This document shows, in pieces, positions 52,137 through 62,381 of a DNA stretch of 64,000 nucleotides; position 1 is the first letter of the stretch; the number at the start of each line of letters is the position of its first letter. The position numbers and the translations under genes were made by a program. The stretch lies in contig CAZSBB010000021.1 of assembly GCA_964605235.1 (NCBI GenBank), positions 1-64,000 on the forward strand, written 5' to 3'. Origin of the DNA: CAZSBB01 sp964605235 (GTDB lineage: Bacteria; Planctomycetota; Phycisphaerae; Phycisphaerales; Phycisphaeraceae). Below the pieces are notes generated by a model. The model was given only the letters and a program-made list of their open reading frames with translations. It was not told where the DNA came from and made no database searches.

Positions 52137-53192
52137 ATGTCCATCCTCGATCAAGTTGCCCAGCGTGCCGGCGTCTCCGCCCGCACCGTTACCCGGGTGA
52201 TGCGGGGCGACATGAAAGAACGCTGGCCCAGTGCCGCCAGTCGCGCAGCCCGCATTCGTCAGATCGCCCGCGAATTGGGCTACCGACCCAACAGTTCCGC
52301 CTCCGCCATGCGCAACGGCCGGTTCGACTGCCTGGGCCTGCTGCTCAGTGCCGACGAGGGCCGCAGCAATCTGCCGCCGATGCTGCTCGACGGCATTCAT
52401 GACGAGCTGCTGGAACGCCGGATGCACCTGACCATCGCCCGGTTGCCGGATGAAGCGCTGGGGGCGGCCGGGGCGTTTCCGCGCATCCTCGAAGAATGCT
52501 GCTGCGACGGCCTGCTGGTCAACTACACCGACCGCATCCCCGCGCCGATGCTCCAGCGGCTGGCGGAAGACCCGGTGCCCACCGTGTGGCTCAACTGTCG
52601 GCGGGCATCCGACTGCATTCACTACGCGGACCGCGACGCGGGCCGACTGGCGACGCAAACGCTGGTCGAGCGCGGGCATCGCCGGATTGCTTATGTCGAC
52701 TTCACGGATTTCGATGCGAATCCCGAGAACCACTACAGCCGCTTTGACCGCCACGCCGGCTACCTGCAGGCGATGCGCGCAGTGGGGCTGACGCCCTGGC
52801 CGCGCCAGCGTTTCATCGGTTTGCAACGGCGTGCCCGGCTCGAGGCCCTGGTCGAGTTGCTGCGTTCGCCGCAGCGGCCGACCGCGGTGATCAGCTATGA
52901 CGCCGGCGAGCGCGTGCTGCTGGCGGCGACGATGGCGGGGCTGAGCGTGCCGCGCGATTTGTCCATCATCACCTTCGGCGACGAACTGCCCGGCGAACAA
53001 GCCGAAGCCGATGGCGAAAGCTTCATCGGCGTGCGCCTGGCGAAGCTGCGGCTGCCCACGCACGAAGCCGGCCGGCAGGCGGTGCGGATGCTGCTGCGCA
53101 AGATCGAACACCCGGAACTGGAACTGCCGGCGCTGGTGCTGCCGATTCGGCTGGATGGGGGGGAATCACTGGCGGCTGCGGCGCCTGCGTAA
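52137..53192 (+). CDS. LacI-family transcriptional regulator
   Basis: A 351-residue LacI/GalR regulator. The N-terminal helix-turn-helix is ILDQVAQRAGVSARTVTRVMRG, with a hinge near 45-60 (ARELGYRPNSSASAMRNGR). The periplasmic-binding-protein-like ligand domain runs from about 62 (FDCLGLLLSADEG) and includes DCIHYADRDAGRLATQTLVERGHRRIAYV and PRDLSIITFGDE. The inducer is probably a sugar or uronate derived from the polymers cut by the downstream enzymes. I use the ATG at 52137; Shine-Dalgarno is weak. Tandem operators overlap its promoter. Confidence 0.93.
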   Translation: MSILDQVAQRAGVSARTVTRVMRGDMKERWPSAASRAARIRQIARELGYRPNSSASAMRNGRFDCLGLLLSADEGRSNLPPMLLDGIHDELLERRMHLTIARLPDEALGAAGAFPRILEECCCDGLLVNYTDRIPAPMLQRLAEDPVPTVWLNCRRASDCIHYADRDAGRLATQTLVERGHRRIAYVDFTDFDANPENHYSRFDRHAGYLQAMRAVGLTPWPRQRFIGLQRRARLEALVELLRSPQRPTAVISYDAGERVLLAATMAGLSVPRDLSIITFGDELPGEQAEADGESFIGVRLAKLRLPTHEAGRQAVRMLLRKIEHPELELPALVLPIRLDGGESLAAAAPA

Positions 53193-53237
53193 AGCTGGAT
53201 TTAGTCCCTGGTCCATGAAACAATGAAGGATGGCCCC

Positions 53238-53876
<639 letters not shown>

Positions 53877-53943
53877 CCTCGCCCCCCCCGGCGCGGATGA
53901 TGTGACTGAACCAACTGCTCCCGCTCACGCGAAGGGACAGACC

Positions 53944-55899
53944 GTGGTAAGACCGCACATGACCTGGCGTTTGCTGCTGGCCCTGGCGTTGGGAAGTGGA
54001 TTTGCGCTGCCGGCCGGGGCGGAGGGGATTGCGCCCATCACCGTGCAGGGCGATCGCTTTCTCAACGACCAGGGCCAGCCGGTCCGTTTCTGGGGCGTCA
54101 ACCTGGTGGCGCTGTATCCCACCGCGCAGCAGGCGCAGCGCATCGCCGCGGATTTGGCGTATCACCAGATCAACCTCGTCCGTCCGCACCACCTGATGCG
54201 ACCTTCGCGCGACTGGGTGTGGAACTCGCAGGTTCACACGCTCAATCAGTTCGCTCAGGGCCTGACCCGGGAGCCGGATGCCGACGCGTGGGCGCGGTTC
54301 GATCAGCTCAATGCCGCGCTGCGGGCGCAGGGCATTTACCTGATGCTCGCCGCCCGCTGGAGCCGGACCTATTCCCCCTATGACGTGGACATCATCGAAA
54401 CCACTTCCGCCGACACGCGGGCGTGGATGATGGCGATGGACGAATTGAACCGACGGCACTGGAAGAAAGCCATTGACGCCCGCAAGCTGTTGCCGATGGT
54501 GGATGAACGTGTCGCCGCGCTGGATGTCGAGTTCACCCGCAACCTGCTCAACCATGTCAATCCGCACACCGGCGTGGCGTACGGCCGGGACCCGCAGGTG
54601 CTGACGCTGGAAGTCATCAACGAGTATTCCTCGGAGTATGTGCTGATCTGCCGCAACGACCTGCCCGCCTACTTCCAGGACAAACTGGTCAAGCAGTGGG
54701 AAGCGTTCGCGCTCGACGCCGGCCTGCTGGAGCCGGGCGATCTGTACCAGGCGGAGGACGCCCAGAAAACCCGCATCCGCGCCGACTTCTTCCGCCATCT
54801 GGATCAGGCGCACTTCGAGCGCGTCAAGCAGGCGGCCCGCGACTGCGGCTTTGCCGGCGCCGTCACCTTCTCCAACCTCTGGCGCGGCGAACGGGCGCTG
54901 GAAATGCACGCCCAGTTGGCGGACTACATCGAAGACCATGCTTATGTGAATCCGCGCGTGATCGACAGCCGCGAAGACTTCATTTTCGACAAAGGCAAAA
55001 CCCTGCTGGCGGGCAAGCCCTACATCATCGGCGAGTTCAATCAGTCCGAAGGTTCCAAGGGTGAAGCCGAGGCGCCGTATCGCACCATGCTGCCCCTGGC
55101 GGCGGCGGCGTACGGCGCGCATCAGGGTTACGACGGCATCGTCTGGTTCGCCTGGCAACATGGCGACCGTGACCTGACCCCCGAGGGCACTGCCAAGACG
55201 CCGGATCGTCAGCCGCACCTGGGCACGATGGTCGCCGACGAAATGCTGCGCGATCATCTCCGCACCACCGGCCTGATCTTTCGCCAAGGTCTGGTGGACC
55301 CCGCTAAACAGCAGATTCGCGTGCAAGTCGGCCCCGCGCAGCCGGCGGGTGACTACGGCAAACTGATGCGCCCGCAAGGCATGTACCGGCCCGGTTGGCA
55401 ATCCATTCACGCTTTCGCGCGGAGCTTCGCCACGGCCGACCCGGGGCAGGTCAATCAATCCTGGCGGACCCAGGAACCCCCGACGCCGCTGGTCAGCGAC
55501 ACCGGGCAGATCACCAAGGACCTCGAACGCAAACAACTGCGCATCCTCGCCCCCCGCGCTGAAGCCTTCAGCGGCGAACTGGCAGACACCGCATGGGACG
55601 GCGGGTATCGGCATCTGACGCTCCACGCCAAAGCCGGCTTCGCCACCGTGGTGCTGGTGACGCTGGATGGTCAGCCGCTGGCGTCAGCGCGCCGGCTGCT
55701 GATCAGCCGCACATACTTCGACGCACCGCCGCATGAGAGCGACGCGCTGCCGATCACGCTGACGCATCTGGCGGGACGCGCTGCGACATTCCGCGTCACG
55801 CGTCCCGTAGCGCAGAGCATTGAGCTGACCGCCGACAGTGCCGGCACACTGACGCTGCCCGAAACGAACTGGCACGAAGCGGAAATTGAGCTCAAGTGA
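53944..55899 (+). CDS. secreted clan GH-A glycoside hydrolase-like protein
   Basis: A 651-residue protein with a signal peptide (MTWRLLLALALGSGFALPAGAEG) and a cellulase-superfamily TIM barrel. RFWGVNLVALYPTA (near 48-61) and the acid/base Glu227 in VINEYSSE plus the putative nucleophile Glu364 in IIGEFNQSE match clan GH-A. WFAWQHGD follows near 405. The C-terminal ~150 residues form a beta domain. I use GTG 53944 with GAAGGGA upstream; GTG 53902 is an alternative. The exact GH family and substrate are unknown. Fits polysaccharide breakdown under the LacI regulator. Confidence 0.8.
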   Translation: MVRPHMTWRLLLALALGSGFALPAGAEGIAPITVQGDRFLNDQGQPVRFWGVNLVALYPTAQQAQRIAADLAYHQINLVRPHHLMRPSRDWVWNSQVHTLNQFAQGLTREPDADAWARFDQLNAALRAQGIYLMLAARWSRTYSPYDVDIIETTSADTRAWMMAMDELNRRHWKKAIDARKLLPMVDERVAALDVEFTRNLLNHVNPHTGVAYGRDPQVLTLEVINEYSSEYVLICRNDLPAYFQDKLVKQWEAFALDAGLLEPGDLYQAEDAQKTRIRADFFRHLDQAHFERVKQAARDCGFAGAVTFSNLWRGERALEMHAQLADYIEDHAYVNPRVIDSREDFIFDKGKTLLAGKPYIIGEFNQSEGSKGEAEAPYRTMLPLAAAAYGAHQGYDGIVWFAWQHGDRDLTPEGTAKTPDRQPHLGTMVADEMLRDHLRTTGLIFRQGLVDPAKQQIRVQVGPAQPAGDYGKLMRPQGMYRPGWQSIHAFARSFATADPGQVNQSWRTQEPPTPLVSDTGQITKDLERKQLRILAPRAEAFSGELADTAWDGGYRHLTLHAKAGFATVVLVTLDGQPLASARRLLISRTYFDAPPHESDALPITLTHLAGRAATFRVTRPVAQSIELTADSAGTLTLPETNWHEAEIELK

Positions 55900-55920
55900 C
55901 CGGCGGGGAAAGATGACGTC

Positions 55921-57030
55921 ATGAACACGCTCGCTGCGCCCACCTCATTGCCGATGTCCTGCTTTGTGCGCGATGAGGACGCGCCGGCCGGGGTGGAGCG
56001 GTACTTTCTGGACCTGCCTCACTTGCCGGTCACGCAGTCGTTCTACTTCGTGAATGATCCGCTGGATGCCACGGGGCGCTGGCTGTGGTTTTACTACTCC
56101 CGCGACCTGGCGACCCGGATGCTCGGCGTGGTTGACCTATCCGACGGCGAGGTGCATCTGACCGAGGAAGTGTTTCTGGATGCGTCGCCGGTGGTCGATC
56201 CGCGCACGGGCGCTGCGTACTATTTTCAGGATGAAACGCTGTACCGCTATGACGTGCGGCAGCGGCGGCGGGAGTTCATCGCCCAGACGCCAGCCGAGCT
56301 GCGCACCGGGCAGCGCGGCAAACGCATCGCCACGCATCTGACCTGGCGCGCCGATGGGCAGGCGCTCAACTTCGACGCCCACTATGGTCGCAGTTGGCAC
56401 GCAGGCGACATCACCCTCGCCGACGGGCGGTTTACCCTATGGCGCAGCTTCGACCGCTGTTACAACCACGCCCAGTTTTCACCGACGGATCCCGACCTGC
56501 AACTGATCGCTCAGGATGGGTGGATCGACCTGCAGACCGGCGAACATTTTGATTACGACCAGCGCATGTGGCTGCTGCGCCGCGACGGCGCCTGCACGCC
56601 GTTGTATGACCAGCCGACGCCGCTGCATGGCCATGAATGGTGGGATCCCACTGGCGCTGCGGTGTGGTACGTGCACTACGGCGTGGGCATCAAACGCTAT
56701 CACCTGACCACGCGCCAGACCGACCTGATGCTCCCCGGCGAGTTCTCGCACGCCTGGTCCAGCCGGGATGGGCGCTGGCTCATCACCGACCAGAACGTCA
56801 ACCCGCCTGACGCGCCCAAACGCTGGCAGGTGCGCTGCTGGGACCTGCACACGGATCGCGCCCTCACGCTGGCGGATGATTTGTCCCAGATGTCCTGCCA
56901 CGTCGCGCTGCATCTGCATCCGCACCCCCGGCTGACCGCCAATGACCGCTGGACGTGCTTCACATTGCTGCGCGGCGGCCGCGCCACGCTGGCGCTGGTG
57001 GATATGCAGACGCTGGCTTGGGAAAGCTGA
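55921..57030 (+). CDS. oligogalacturonate lyase-like protein (PL22 type)
   Basis: A 369-residue beta-propeller of the PL22 oligogalacturonate lyase type. The metal-site pattern is visible: His in CYNHAQFSPTDPD (near 182), HGHEWWDP (near 237), FSHAWSSRDGRW (near 277) and LHLHPHPRLTANDRWTCF near the C-terminus. In the enzyme group HPHP lies next to the Mn ligands; a Gln before it in the known enzymes is replaced by A/L in HVALHLHPHP, so activity is uncertain. It follows the hydrolase gene by 21 bases in the LacI operon. Cytoplasmic; the product would feed hexuronate use. Confidence 0.75.
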   Translation: MNTLAAPTSLPMSCFVRDEDAPAGVERYFLDLPHLPVTQSFYFVNDPLDATGRWLWFYYSRDLATRMLGVVDLSDGEVHLTEEVFLDASPVVDPRTGAAYYFQDETLYRYDVRQRRREFIAQTPAELRTGQRGKRIATHLTWRADGQALNFDAHYGRSWHAGDITLADGRFTLWRSFDRCYNHAQFSPTDPDLQLIAQDGWIDLQTGEHFDYDQRMWLLRRDGACTPLYDQPTPLHGHEWWDPTGAAVWYVHYGVGIKRYHLTTRQTDLMLPGEFSHAWSSRDGRWLITDQNVNPPDAPKRWQVRCWDLHTDRALTLADDLSQMSCHVALHLHPHPRLTANDRWTCFTLLRGGRATLALVDMQTLAWES

Positions 57031-57069
57031 GTTGCGTACGCGGCCTGACGTCCATGGCCCACACTGATT

Positions 57070-57140
57070 TGTAGGTCCGGGCTTGCCCGGACTGGGAGCG
57101 CGCATCGTCATCCCTCTGTCCGGGCAAACTCGGACCTACA
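57070..57140. repeat. double-hairpin repeat D (copy 2)
   Basis: Arms 57070-57092 (TGTAGGTCCGGGCTTGCCCG...) and 57118-57140 are 23-bp reverse complements with two mismatches around a 25-base loop. It sits between the convergent PL22-like and radical SAM genes, where it may help end both transcripts. Confidence 0.88.
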
Positions 57141-57167
57141 GGCAGCGCATGCTCGACAGCGCGCGGT

Positions 57168-58547
57168 TTACCCCGGCTTGGCGCAGCAATGCTTGAACTT
57201 CTTGCCCGATCCGCACAGACACGGATCATTCCGCCCCACGCGCGGCCCCCAGCGTCCTTCACCCAGAATGCGATGCAGATCGCGCCACGCCGACGCCGGC
57301 TGCCGCAGCTTCAGACATAGCGCCATCTTGCGGAACACCGGCTGCGTATGCCGGTAAAACTCCTTGTAGCCTTCGCACAGGTAGGCGAGCCCCGGTTCCC
57401 CGTCGGGGGTATTGCGGATGCGGTCCTTGGGACATGCGCCCCAGCAATACTGCAGAAAATCGCACTGGCGACAGTAGCGCGGCAGGCTGGCGTGCTTGGC
57501 GCGCCCGAAGGCGCGCTGCTGGTCGCCGTCGATCATTTCCGTGAGGCTGTGCGCGCGGATGTTGCCCAGGTTGTATTCCGGGCTGACATAGTGATCACAG
57601 GCGTACACGTCGCCGTTGTGCTCCATCGCCGCCGCCCGGCCGCACGCCTTGCTATGGACGCACAAGGAGGAGGGATAGCCCATCACCAGCCCCAGCATCA
57701 TGTCAAAGAGCTGCACGTAAATTCGGCCGACGTCGCGCTGCTCCAGCCAGCGATCGAAGATGCCGTTGAGGAAGGTTCCCCATTGCCGCGGCTCCGCGCT
57801 GCGCGCGCCCACGCGCACGCCGCCGCCGTTGGGTTGCAGCACCGGCAGGATCGGGCGCTGGTGATATTGCTTGGCGTCGAGCAGTTGTTCGTGTTCCACG
57901 ATGGGAATGAACTGGAGAAACGTGGAGCCGATCGACTTGAGGAAGTCGTACACCTGCGTGGGGCAGTCGGCGTTGTCGTGATGCACCACGGTCAGGGTGT
58001 TGAACTCGACGGCATGCTTCTGCAGCACCCGCACGCCGCGCAGGACCTCGTCGAATGTGCCTTTGCCCGCTTTGTCCAGGCGATGGCGGTTGTGAATTTC
58101 CTCGGGCCCATCGATGCTCACGCCCACCAGGAACTTGTGCTCGTGCAAAAATTCACCCCAGGCGTCGTCGAGCAGGGTGGCATTGGTTTGCAGCGCGTTG
58201 ACGATGGGCACATTCGGCCGGGCGTATTGTTTTTGCAGTTCAACCACGCGCTGGAAAAAGCGCAGGCCCATGAGCGTCGGCTCGCCGCCCTGAAACGCGA
58301 AGCTGATCTCGCGGGCGTCGTCGGGTTGCGCGTCGATGTACTGGCGGACGTAGTTTTCCAGGTCCGCTTCGCTCATGCGGAACCGGCTTTGGCCAGGGAA
58401 CAGGCCGTCCTGTTTTTCCAGGTAAAAGCAGTAGCTGCAATCAAGATTGCAGATGGGCCCGATGGGCTTGAGCATGACATGAAATGGCGCGTCCGCCGGG
58501 GCGGCGGTGGGAAACTGCTGACGCAAATTGGCGTCGAGCGAAAGCAT
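57168..58547 (-). CDS. anaerobic sulfatase-maturase-like radical SAM protein with SEC-C tail
   Basis: A 459-residue radical SAM/SPASM enzyme. The SAM cluster is C33, C37 and C40 in CNLDCSYCFY, with FAFQGGEPTLMG as the GGE motif. SPASM cysteines are in HSKACGRAAAMEHNGDVYACDHY and CRQCDFLQYCWGACPKDR. Such maturases convert a Cys or Ser of sulfatases to formylglycine. The last 20 residues form a SEC-C zinc motif (NDPCLCGSGKKFKHCC). No sulfatase gene lies in the window. The start is ATG 58547. Confidence 0.88.
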   Translation of the reverse strand: MLSLDANLRQQFPTAAPADAPFHVMLKPIGPICNLDCSYCFYLEKQDGLFPGQSRFRMSEADLENYVRQYIDAQPDDAREISFAFQGGEPTLMGLRFFQRVVELQKQYARPNVPIVNALQTNATLLDDAWGEFLHEHKFLVGVSIDGPEEIHNRHRLDKAGKGTFDEVLRGVRVLQKHAVEFNTLTVVHHDNADCPTQVYDFLKSIGSTFLQFIPIVEHEQLLDAKQYHQRPILPVLQPNGGGVRVGARSAEPRQWGTFLNGIFDRWLEQRDVGRIYVQLFDMMLGLVMGYPSSLCVHSKACGRAAAMEHNGDVYACDHYVSPEYNLGNIRAHSLTEMIDGDQQRAFGRAKHASLPRYCRQCDFLQYCWGACPKDRIRNTPDGEPGLAYLCEGYKEFYRHTQPVFRKMALCLKLRQPASAWRDLHRILGEGRWGPRVGRNDPCLCGSGKKFKHCCAKPG

Positions 58548-58923
58548 GGGGCGCGTTCCTGCGGAGGCAGATCGGCATTTGTGGATACTCAAATCCGATT
58601 ATATCCATCTTTCGGCAAAATGCAGGGGTTGGGATGAGGGCGCGGGCGATTCCGGCAAAATTCTCATAAGCGCTTGAATTAACAGGTGGTTAAATCTGTC
58701 CGGGTTCGTTGGTGAGTGGACCGCTCCTGCCAGAAGTTGCCGTCACGCATGAAATTACAGGACTTTGCCCCCATGCGCCGATATGTCTAATCGTCCAAGC
58801 GTCCAATTGACCAAAGGTTCAACAGTCCAAAGGTCCAAGTGTCCAGATGTCCAAGCGCGTGATTCCAGCCGGAGTCTGGCCGGGGACCGCAGTCGAAGCC
58901 GGACGTGGTGAGAAAGGGTGGGC
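58548..58923. other. divergent spacer with GTCCAA iterated words
   Basis: I see no gene. On the minus strand a TATAAT box (58603-58598) lies 51 bases before the maturase start. From 58795 to 58858 GTCCAA/GTCCAG words recur at 8-10-base intervals (GTCCAAGCGTCCA, AGTCCAAAGGTCCAAG, GTCCAGATGTCC). This is another degenerate iterated-word spacer. Confidence 0.6.
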
Positions 58924-59217
58924 ATGACGGCCGTACGCACCAACCTGAGCATGACCTCGACGCCGCACGGGGCACGCACGAAGCGTTACCGCATCGGCGA
59001 TCTGGTTCGACACAGCGGCCTGAGCCGCCAGACGCTGCACAACTACACCCGCTGGGGCCTCATCACCGAAGCCGAGTGGACCGCCGGCGGGCATCGCCTG
59101 TACGACGAGCAGACGCTGGCGCGGCTGAGCGTGATTGTGGAACTCAAGCGACACAACACCATTGATGAAATTCGCGCCAAGCTGCCGGACCTGCTGGTGC
59201 GGCGCAGCGCTTCGTAA
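58924..59217 (+). CDS. MerR-type DNA-binding protein without effector domain
   Basis: A 97-residue protein with a winged helix of MerR type: YRIGDLVRHSGLSRQTLHNYTRWGLI, then GGHRLYDEQTLARLSVIVELKR. The long dimerisation helix and effector domain of full-length MerR regulators are missing. Short proteins like this can pair with partners or act as simple DNA binders. AAGGGT lies upstream of the ATG. It precedes the TPR gene by 20 bases, so it may regulate, or be expressed with, the flagellar-type genes that follow. Confidence 0.82.
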   Translation: MTAVRTNLSMTSTPHGARTKRYRIGDLVRHSGLSRQTLHNYTRWGLITEAEWTAGGHRLYDEQTLARLSVIVELKRHNTIDEIRAKLPDLLVRRSAS

Positions 59218-59237
59218 TTTGACGGCAACGGATTGCC

Positions 59238-61748
59238 ATGGCCCAGTCACCAGACAACCTGAACGCTGCGACCGACGCGGAGGCGGAGCCCACGCTCGAC
59301 GCCATGGCGCAGGAAACCAGCGCGCCCGCCGGGCCGCAGGCCTGGACGCAGAACTGGCAGATGCCGGTGCTGATCCTGGGCCTGACGCTGCTGGTGGTGG
59401 GCACCTGGCTCTCGCTGCCGCGCCCGGCGCACGACGATTTCGCCGGCAAGCTTGACGGCATCGAACAATACCTGATCGCGCAGAATCTCGATGCCGCCGA
59501 AGCCCAGTTGCAGCAGCTTGCTCCGCACATCACCCGGGCGAGCAAGCTCGAGCAGGCGCGCTTCCACCTGCTGGCGGGCGACCGCATCGTGCTCTTCCAG
59601 CAACTGAAGGGGTGGAACAATCCTGAAGCGCATGAACTGGCGATCAATCGTTATCAGCAGGCGCTGGAACTGGGGCAGGCCTTTGACACCGAGCATCGCA
59701 AGCGCTGGGCGCTGACGCTCGTGGCGCTGGGCCGCGACGGCGAAGCGCTCACGCAACTGGACGCCATGGATGTGGCGGCGGTGGACGCGCGGTGTCAGGT
59801 GGTGCGGCAAATGCTCGAACGTCGCCTGCAGCACCCGGCGACGACGCCCGCCGATGTCGCCCCGTTGCTGGACCGTTACTTCGAACTGGCGCGCCAGGAC
59901 CCGGATCCCAAGCGGCAGCGTGACGCCCGGCGGTGGGGCGTGCAACTGCGCGTCGATCTGCTGCTGGACGCCAACGAGCCGCAGCAGGCGATTGACTTTC
60001 TCCAGCCGCAGTACGCGCGGTTTACCGATCAGTCGGGTGATCGGGACCTGGCGCCGCTGATGGTCAGCTTCGCCCGGGCGTACGCTCTGCTGCAGCGTTA
60101 CCGTGAAGCCGACCGCTGGTATCGGCTGGCGCAGGACCGGCTCAATCCGGATGATCCGCTCAACGGCCGCATCCTCGTGGGGCTGGCGCAAATCGCGCTG
60201 GCGGAGACGGGCGATGTGCGGCAGGCGCTGGACTTTTACAGCAACGCCGAGACCCGCTACCCCGCCACGGATTCCTATTTCGACGCCTTGCTGGGTCACG
60301 CCGACTGCGAAGCCCGGCTCGGTTCGCATCTGCAGGCGATTGACTACCTCGGCCGGTGCGTGCAGGAGTTGCTCCAGTCGCCGCGCCGCAGCGCCGCCCG
60401 GCAGGACGCCCTGGTCAATGTGGTGCGGGCAAATTACGAAATCACTTTCGGGCAGGACAACTATGAACTGGCGCTCAGTTACCTTTCCACGCTGATGCCG
60501 CTGTATGGCCGCGCGCTGCCGACTTCGGTGTTGGCGGACCTGGGCATGACGCACCAGAAGATTGCCGGCAGCCACGAACAGCAGGCCCGCGAGTTGAGCA
60601 GCCATAAGCCGACCGATCGGGAAGCAGGCAAACAGGCGGTGGAAGCAGTGCGGCTGCATTTCAAAGACGCGGTCATCCACTACGGCAAAGCGGCGGATTA
60701 CTTCCGCGCCCATGCCGAGCGCGTCACCGTCACCGACAACGCAGCCCACGGCGAAAGCCTCTGGTCGGCGGCGAATCTGTATGAAAAAGCCCAGCTCTGG
60801 CCCGATGCCATTGCCGCATTCGCCGACTTCGTGCGCGGCCGACCCGATGACCCGCGCTACCTGATGGCGAAGCAGCACCTGGGCTTGGCGTACCTGGCGG
60901 ATCAGCAGATTGAGCCGGCGCGGGCGCTGTTTGAGGAACTCATCAACAACAACGCCAAAAGCGCCGCCGCCCACCTGAGCCATGTGCCCTACGCCCGCTG
61001 TTTCCTCATCCAGGGCGAATACGACCGCGCCCAGCAGGTGCTCGAGTACGTCGTCACCGATCATCCGGGCATCACCCCGGAATCCGTCACCTACCGCGAC
61101 GCCCTGATCGAACTGGGCAAGCTCTACTGTCAGCGCGAGCAATACGAACGCGGCATCGAAAAGCTCGAAGAAGCCATCGACGAAAAACGCTACGGTGACA
61201 GCGACCAGGGCCCCACGCTGCGGGCGCGCCTCGCCGATGCGTACCGTCAGTCCGCCGAGACGCTCAACAGCGCCCTCAAGGACCCGATGCCCCAGACCCG
61301 CCGGGTGGCGCTGGAGCAGGAACGCAATCGTCGGCTGGAGCGCGCCAAGGTGCTCTACACGCAGGTCATCAGCGCGCTGGAGTCCCGGCCGTTTGACCTG
61401 CTCACGCCGCTGGAAGTCACCTTCTATCGCAATGCGTTTTTCTATCGCGCCGACTGCGCCTACGACATGGGTCATTGGGAGCAGGCCCGCAGCCTGTACG
61501 ACCTGGCGGCCAAGCGCTGGGAGGATCATCCCGCCTCGCTGGTGGCGCTGGTGCAGATCGTCAATGCCTACTGCGAGGAAGGCGCCATCCGCGAAGCCCG
61601 GGTCGCCAATGATCGCGCCCGTTTCCAGCTCAAACGCATTCCCGATGAAGCCTTCAACGATCCCTCGCTGCCGATGAATCGACAGCATTGGGAGGATTGG
61701 CTGCGTTGGACCAGTGAACTGAAATTGTTCGGTGAACCCGGCGGCTAA
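59238..61748 (+). CDS. TPR-repeat membrane protein, unknown function
   Basis: An 836-residue protein with an N-terminal Ala/Glu-rich tail, one membrane helix (MPVLILGLTLLVVGTWLSL near 42-60) and an extracytoplasmic array of TPR-like helices to the end. Examples are EQYLIAQNLDAAEAQLQQLA, YLMAKQHLGLAYLADQQIEPARALFEELI and IEKLEEAIDEKRYG. TPR arrays bind other proteins. No enzyme domain is recognised. It lies between the MerR-type gene and the FlgN-like gene; a role in flagellar or envelope assembly is possible but not shown. Confidence 0.8.
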   Translation: MAQSPDNLNAATDAEAEPTLDAMAQETSAPAGPQAWTQNWQMPVLILGLTLLVVGTWLSLPRPAHDDFAGKLDGIEQYLIAQNLDAAEAQLQQLAPHITRASKLEQARFHLLAGDRIVLFQQLKGWNNPEAHELAINRYQQALELGQAFDTEHRKRWALTLVALGRDGEALTQLDAMDVAAVDARCQVVRQMLERRLQHPATTPADVAPLLDRYFELARQDPDPKRQRDARRWGVQLRVDLLLDANEPQQAIDFLQPQYARFTDQSGDRDLAPLMVSFARAYALLQRYREADRWYRLAQDRLNPDDPLNGRILVGLAQIALAETGDVRQALDFYSNAETRYPATDSYFDALLGHADCEARLGSHLQAIDYLGRCVQELLQSPRRSAARQDALVNVVRANYEITFGQDNYELALSYLSTLMPLYGRALPTSVLADLGMTHQKIAGSHEQQARELSSHKPTDREAGKQAVEAVRLHFKDAVIHYGKAADYFRAHAERVTVTDNAAHGESLWSAANLYEKAQLWPDAIAAFADFVRGRPDDPRYLMAKQHLGLAYLADQQIEPARALFEELINNNAKSAAAHLSHVPYARCFLIQGEYDRAQQVLEYVVTDHPGITPESVTYRDALIELGKLYCQREQYERGIEKLEEAIDEKRYGDSDQGPTLRARLADAYRQSAETLNSALKDPMPQTRRVALEQERNRRLERAKVLYTQVISALESRPFDLLTPLEVTFYRNAFFYRADCAYDMGHWEQARSLYDLAAKRWEDHPASLVALVQIVNAYCEEGAIREARVANDRARFQLKRIPDEAFNDPSLPMNRQHWEDWLRWTSELKLFGEPGG

Positions 61749-61793
61749 GGTCGCCAGCGCGAGCAGGATGCTCGTCTAGTGAAAGGGTCATGG

Positions 61794-62276
61794 ATGACCG
61801 CCATCTCCAGCAACGCAACGGGCGCCCCGGCCGTGCTCGAACTGCTGCGCCAGCAGGTCGACCTGTACCGCAAACTCAGCACGCTCAGCCAGCGGCAGCG
61901 CGATTATGTGCAGGCCGGCGACGCCGAGAATCTGCTGGGCCTGCTCGCCGCCCGGCAGCGAGTCATCGACGAACTGCTGACCAACAACAGCCGCCTGGCG
62001 CCTTACCGTCAGCAATGGAAGCAGGTGTTCAGCGCTCTCGACGCGGCCGCTCAGACGGAAGTGAACCAACTGGTCGCCCAGGTTGAGAACCTGCTGGGCA
62101 CGATCCTCAGCCAGGACGAAGAAGACCGCAAAAAGCTCGAGGTATCGCGCAATCAAGTCAGCGGGCAACTGCAACACACCGGCCGATCTGTGCAGGCGAT
62201 GCACGCTTATCGCACCGCGCCGCGCGCTGCCGCGGTGTCGGCCGTCGGCCCGCGCTACACCAACCAGAAGGGATGA
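61794..62276 (+). CDS. FlgN-like flagellar export chaperone
   Basis: A 160-residue, mainly helical protein. LLRQQVDLYRKLSTLSQRQRDYVQAGD, LLAARQRVIDELLTNNSRLAPYR and a later coiled segment match the pattern of FlgN, which chaperones hook-associated proteins FlgK and FlgL. The C-terminal 30 residues are low complexity. AAAGGG precedes the ATG at 61794; a GTG at 61779 is an alternative. FlgN-like sequences are weakly conserved, so this rests on pattern and on the following two-component genes of flagellar type. Confidence 0.62.
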   Translation: MTAISSNATGAPAVLELLRQQVDLYRKLSTLSQRQRDYVQAGDAENLLGLLAARQRVIDELLTNNSRLAPYRQQWKQVFSALDAAAQTEVNQLVAQVENLLGTILSQDEEDRKKLEVSRNQVSGQLQHTGRSVQAMHAYRTAPRAAAVSAVGPRYTNQKG

Positions 62277-62279
62277 TTT

Positions 62280-62349
62280 GTAGGTCCGGGCTCGCCCGGA
62301 CATTGAAACGCCAACCCACGCCCAGTTGTCCGGGCCAGCCCGGACCTAC
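62280..62349. repeat. double-hairpin repeat D (copy 3)
   Basis: Arms 62280-62301 (GTAGGTCCGGGCTCGCCCGG...) and 62328-62349 are reverse complements with one mismatch around a 26-base loop. The element begins 3 bases after the FlgN-like stop codon and lies before the histidine kinase gene on the same strand, so here it is inside a likely operon. Confidence 0.9.
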
Positions 62350-62381
62350 GTGACGGAAAGATTTGCCTCCCCAACGTGCCC

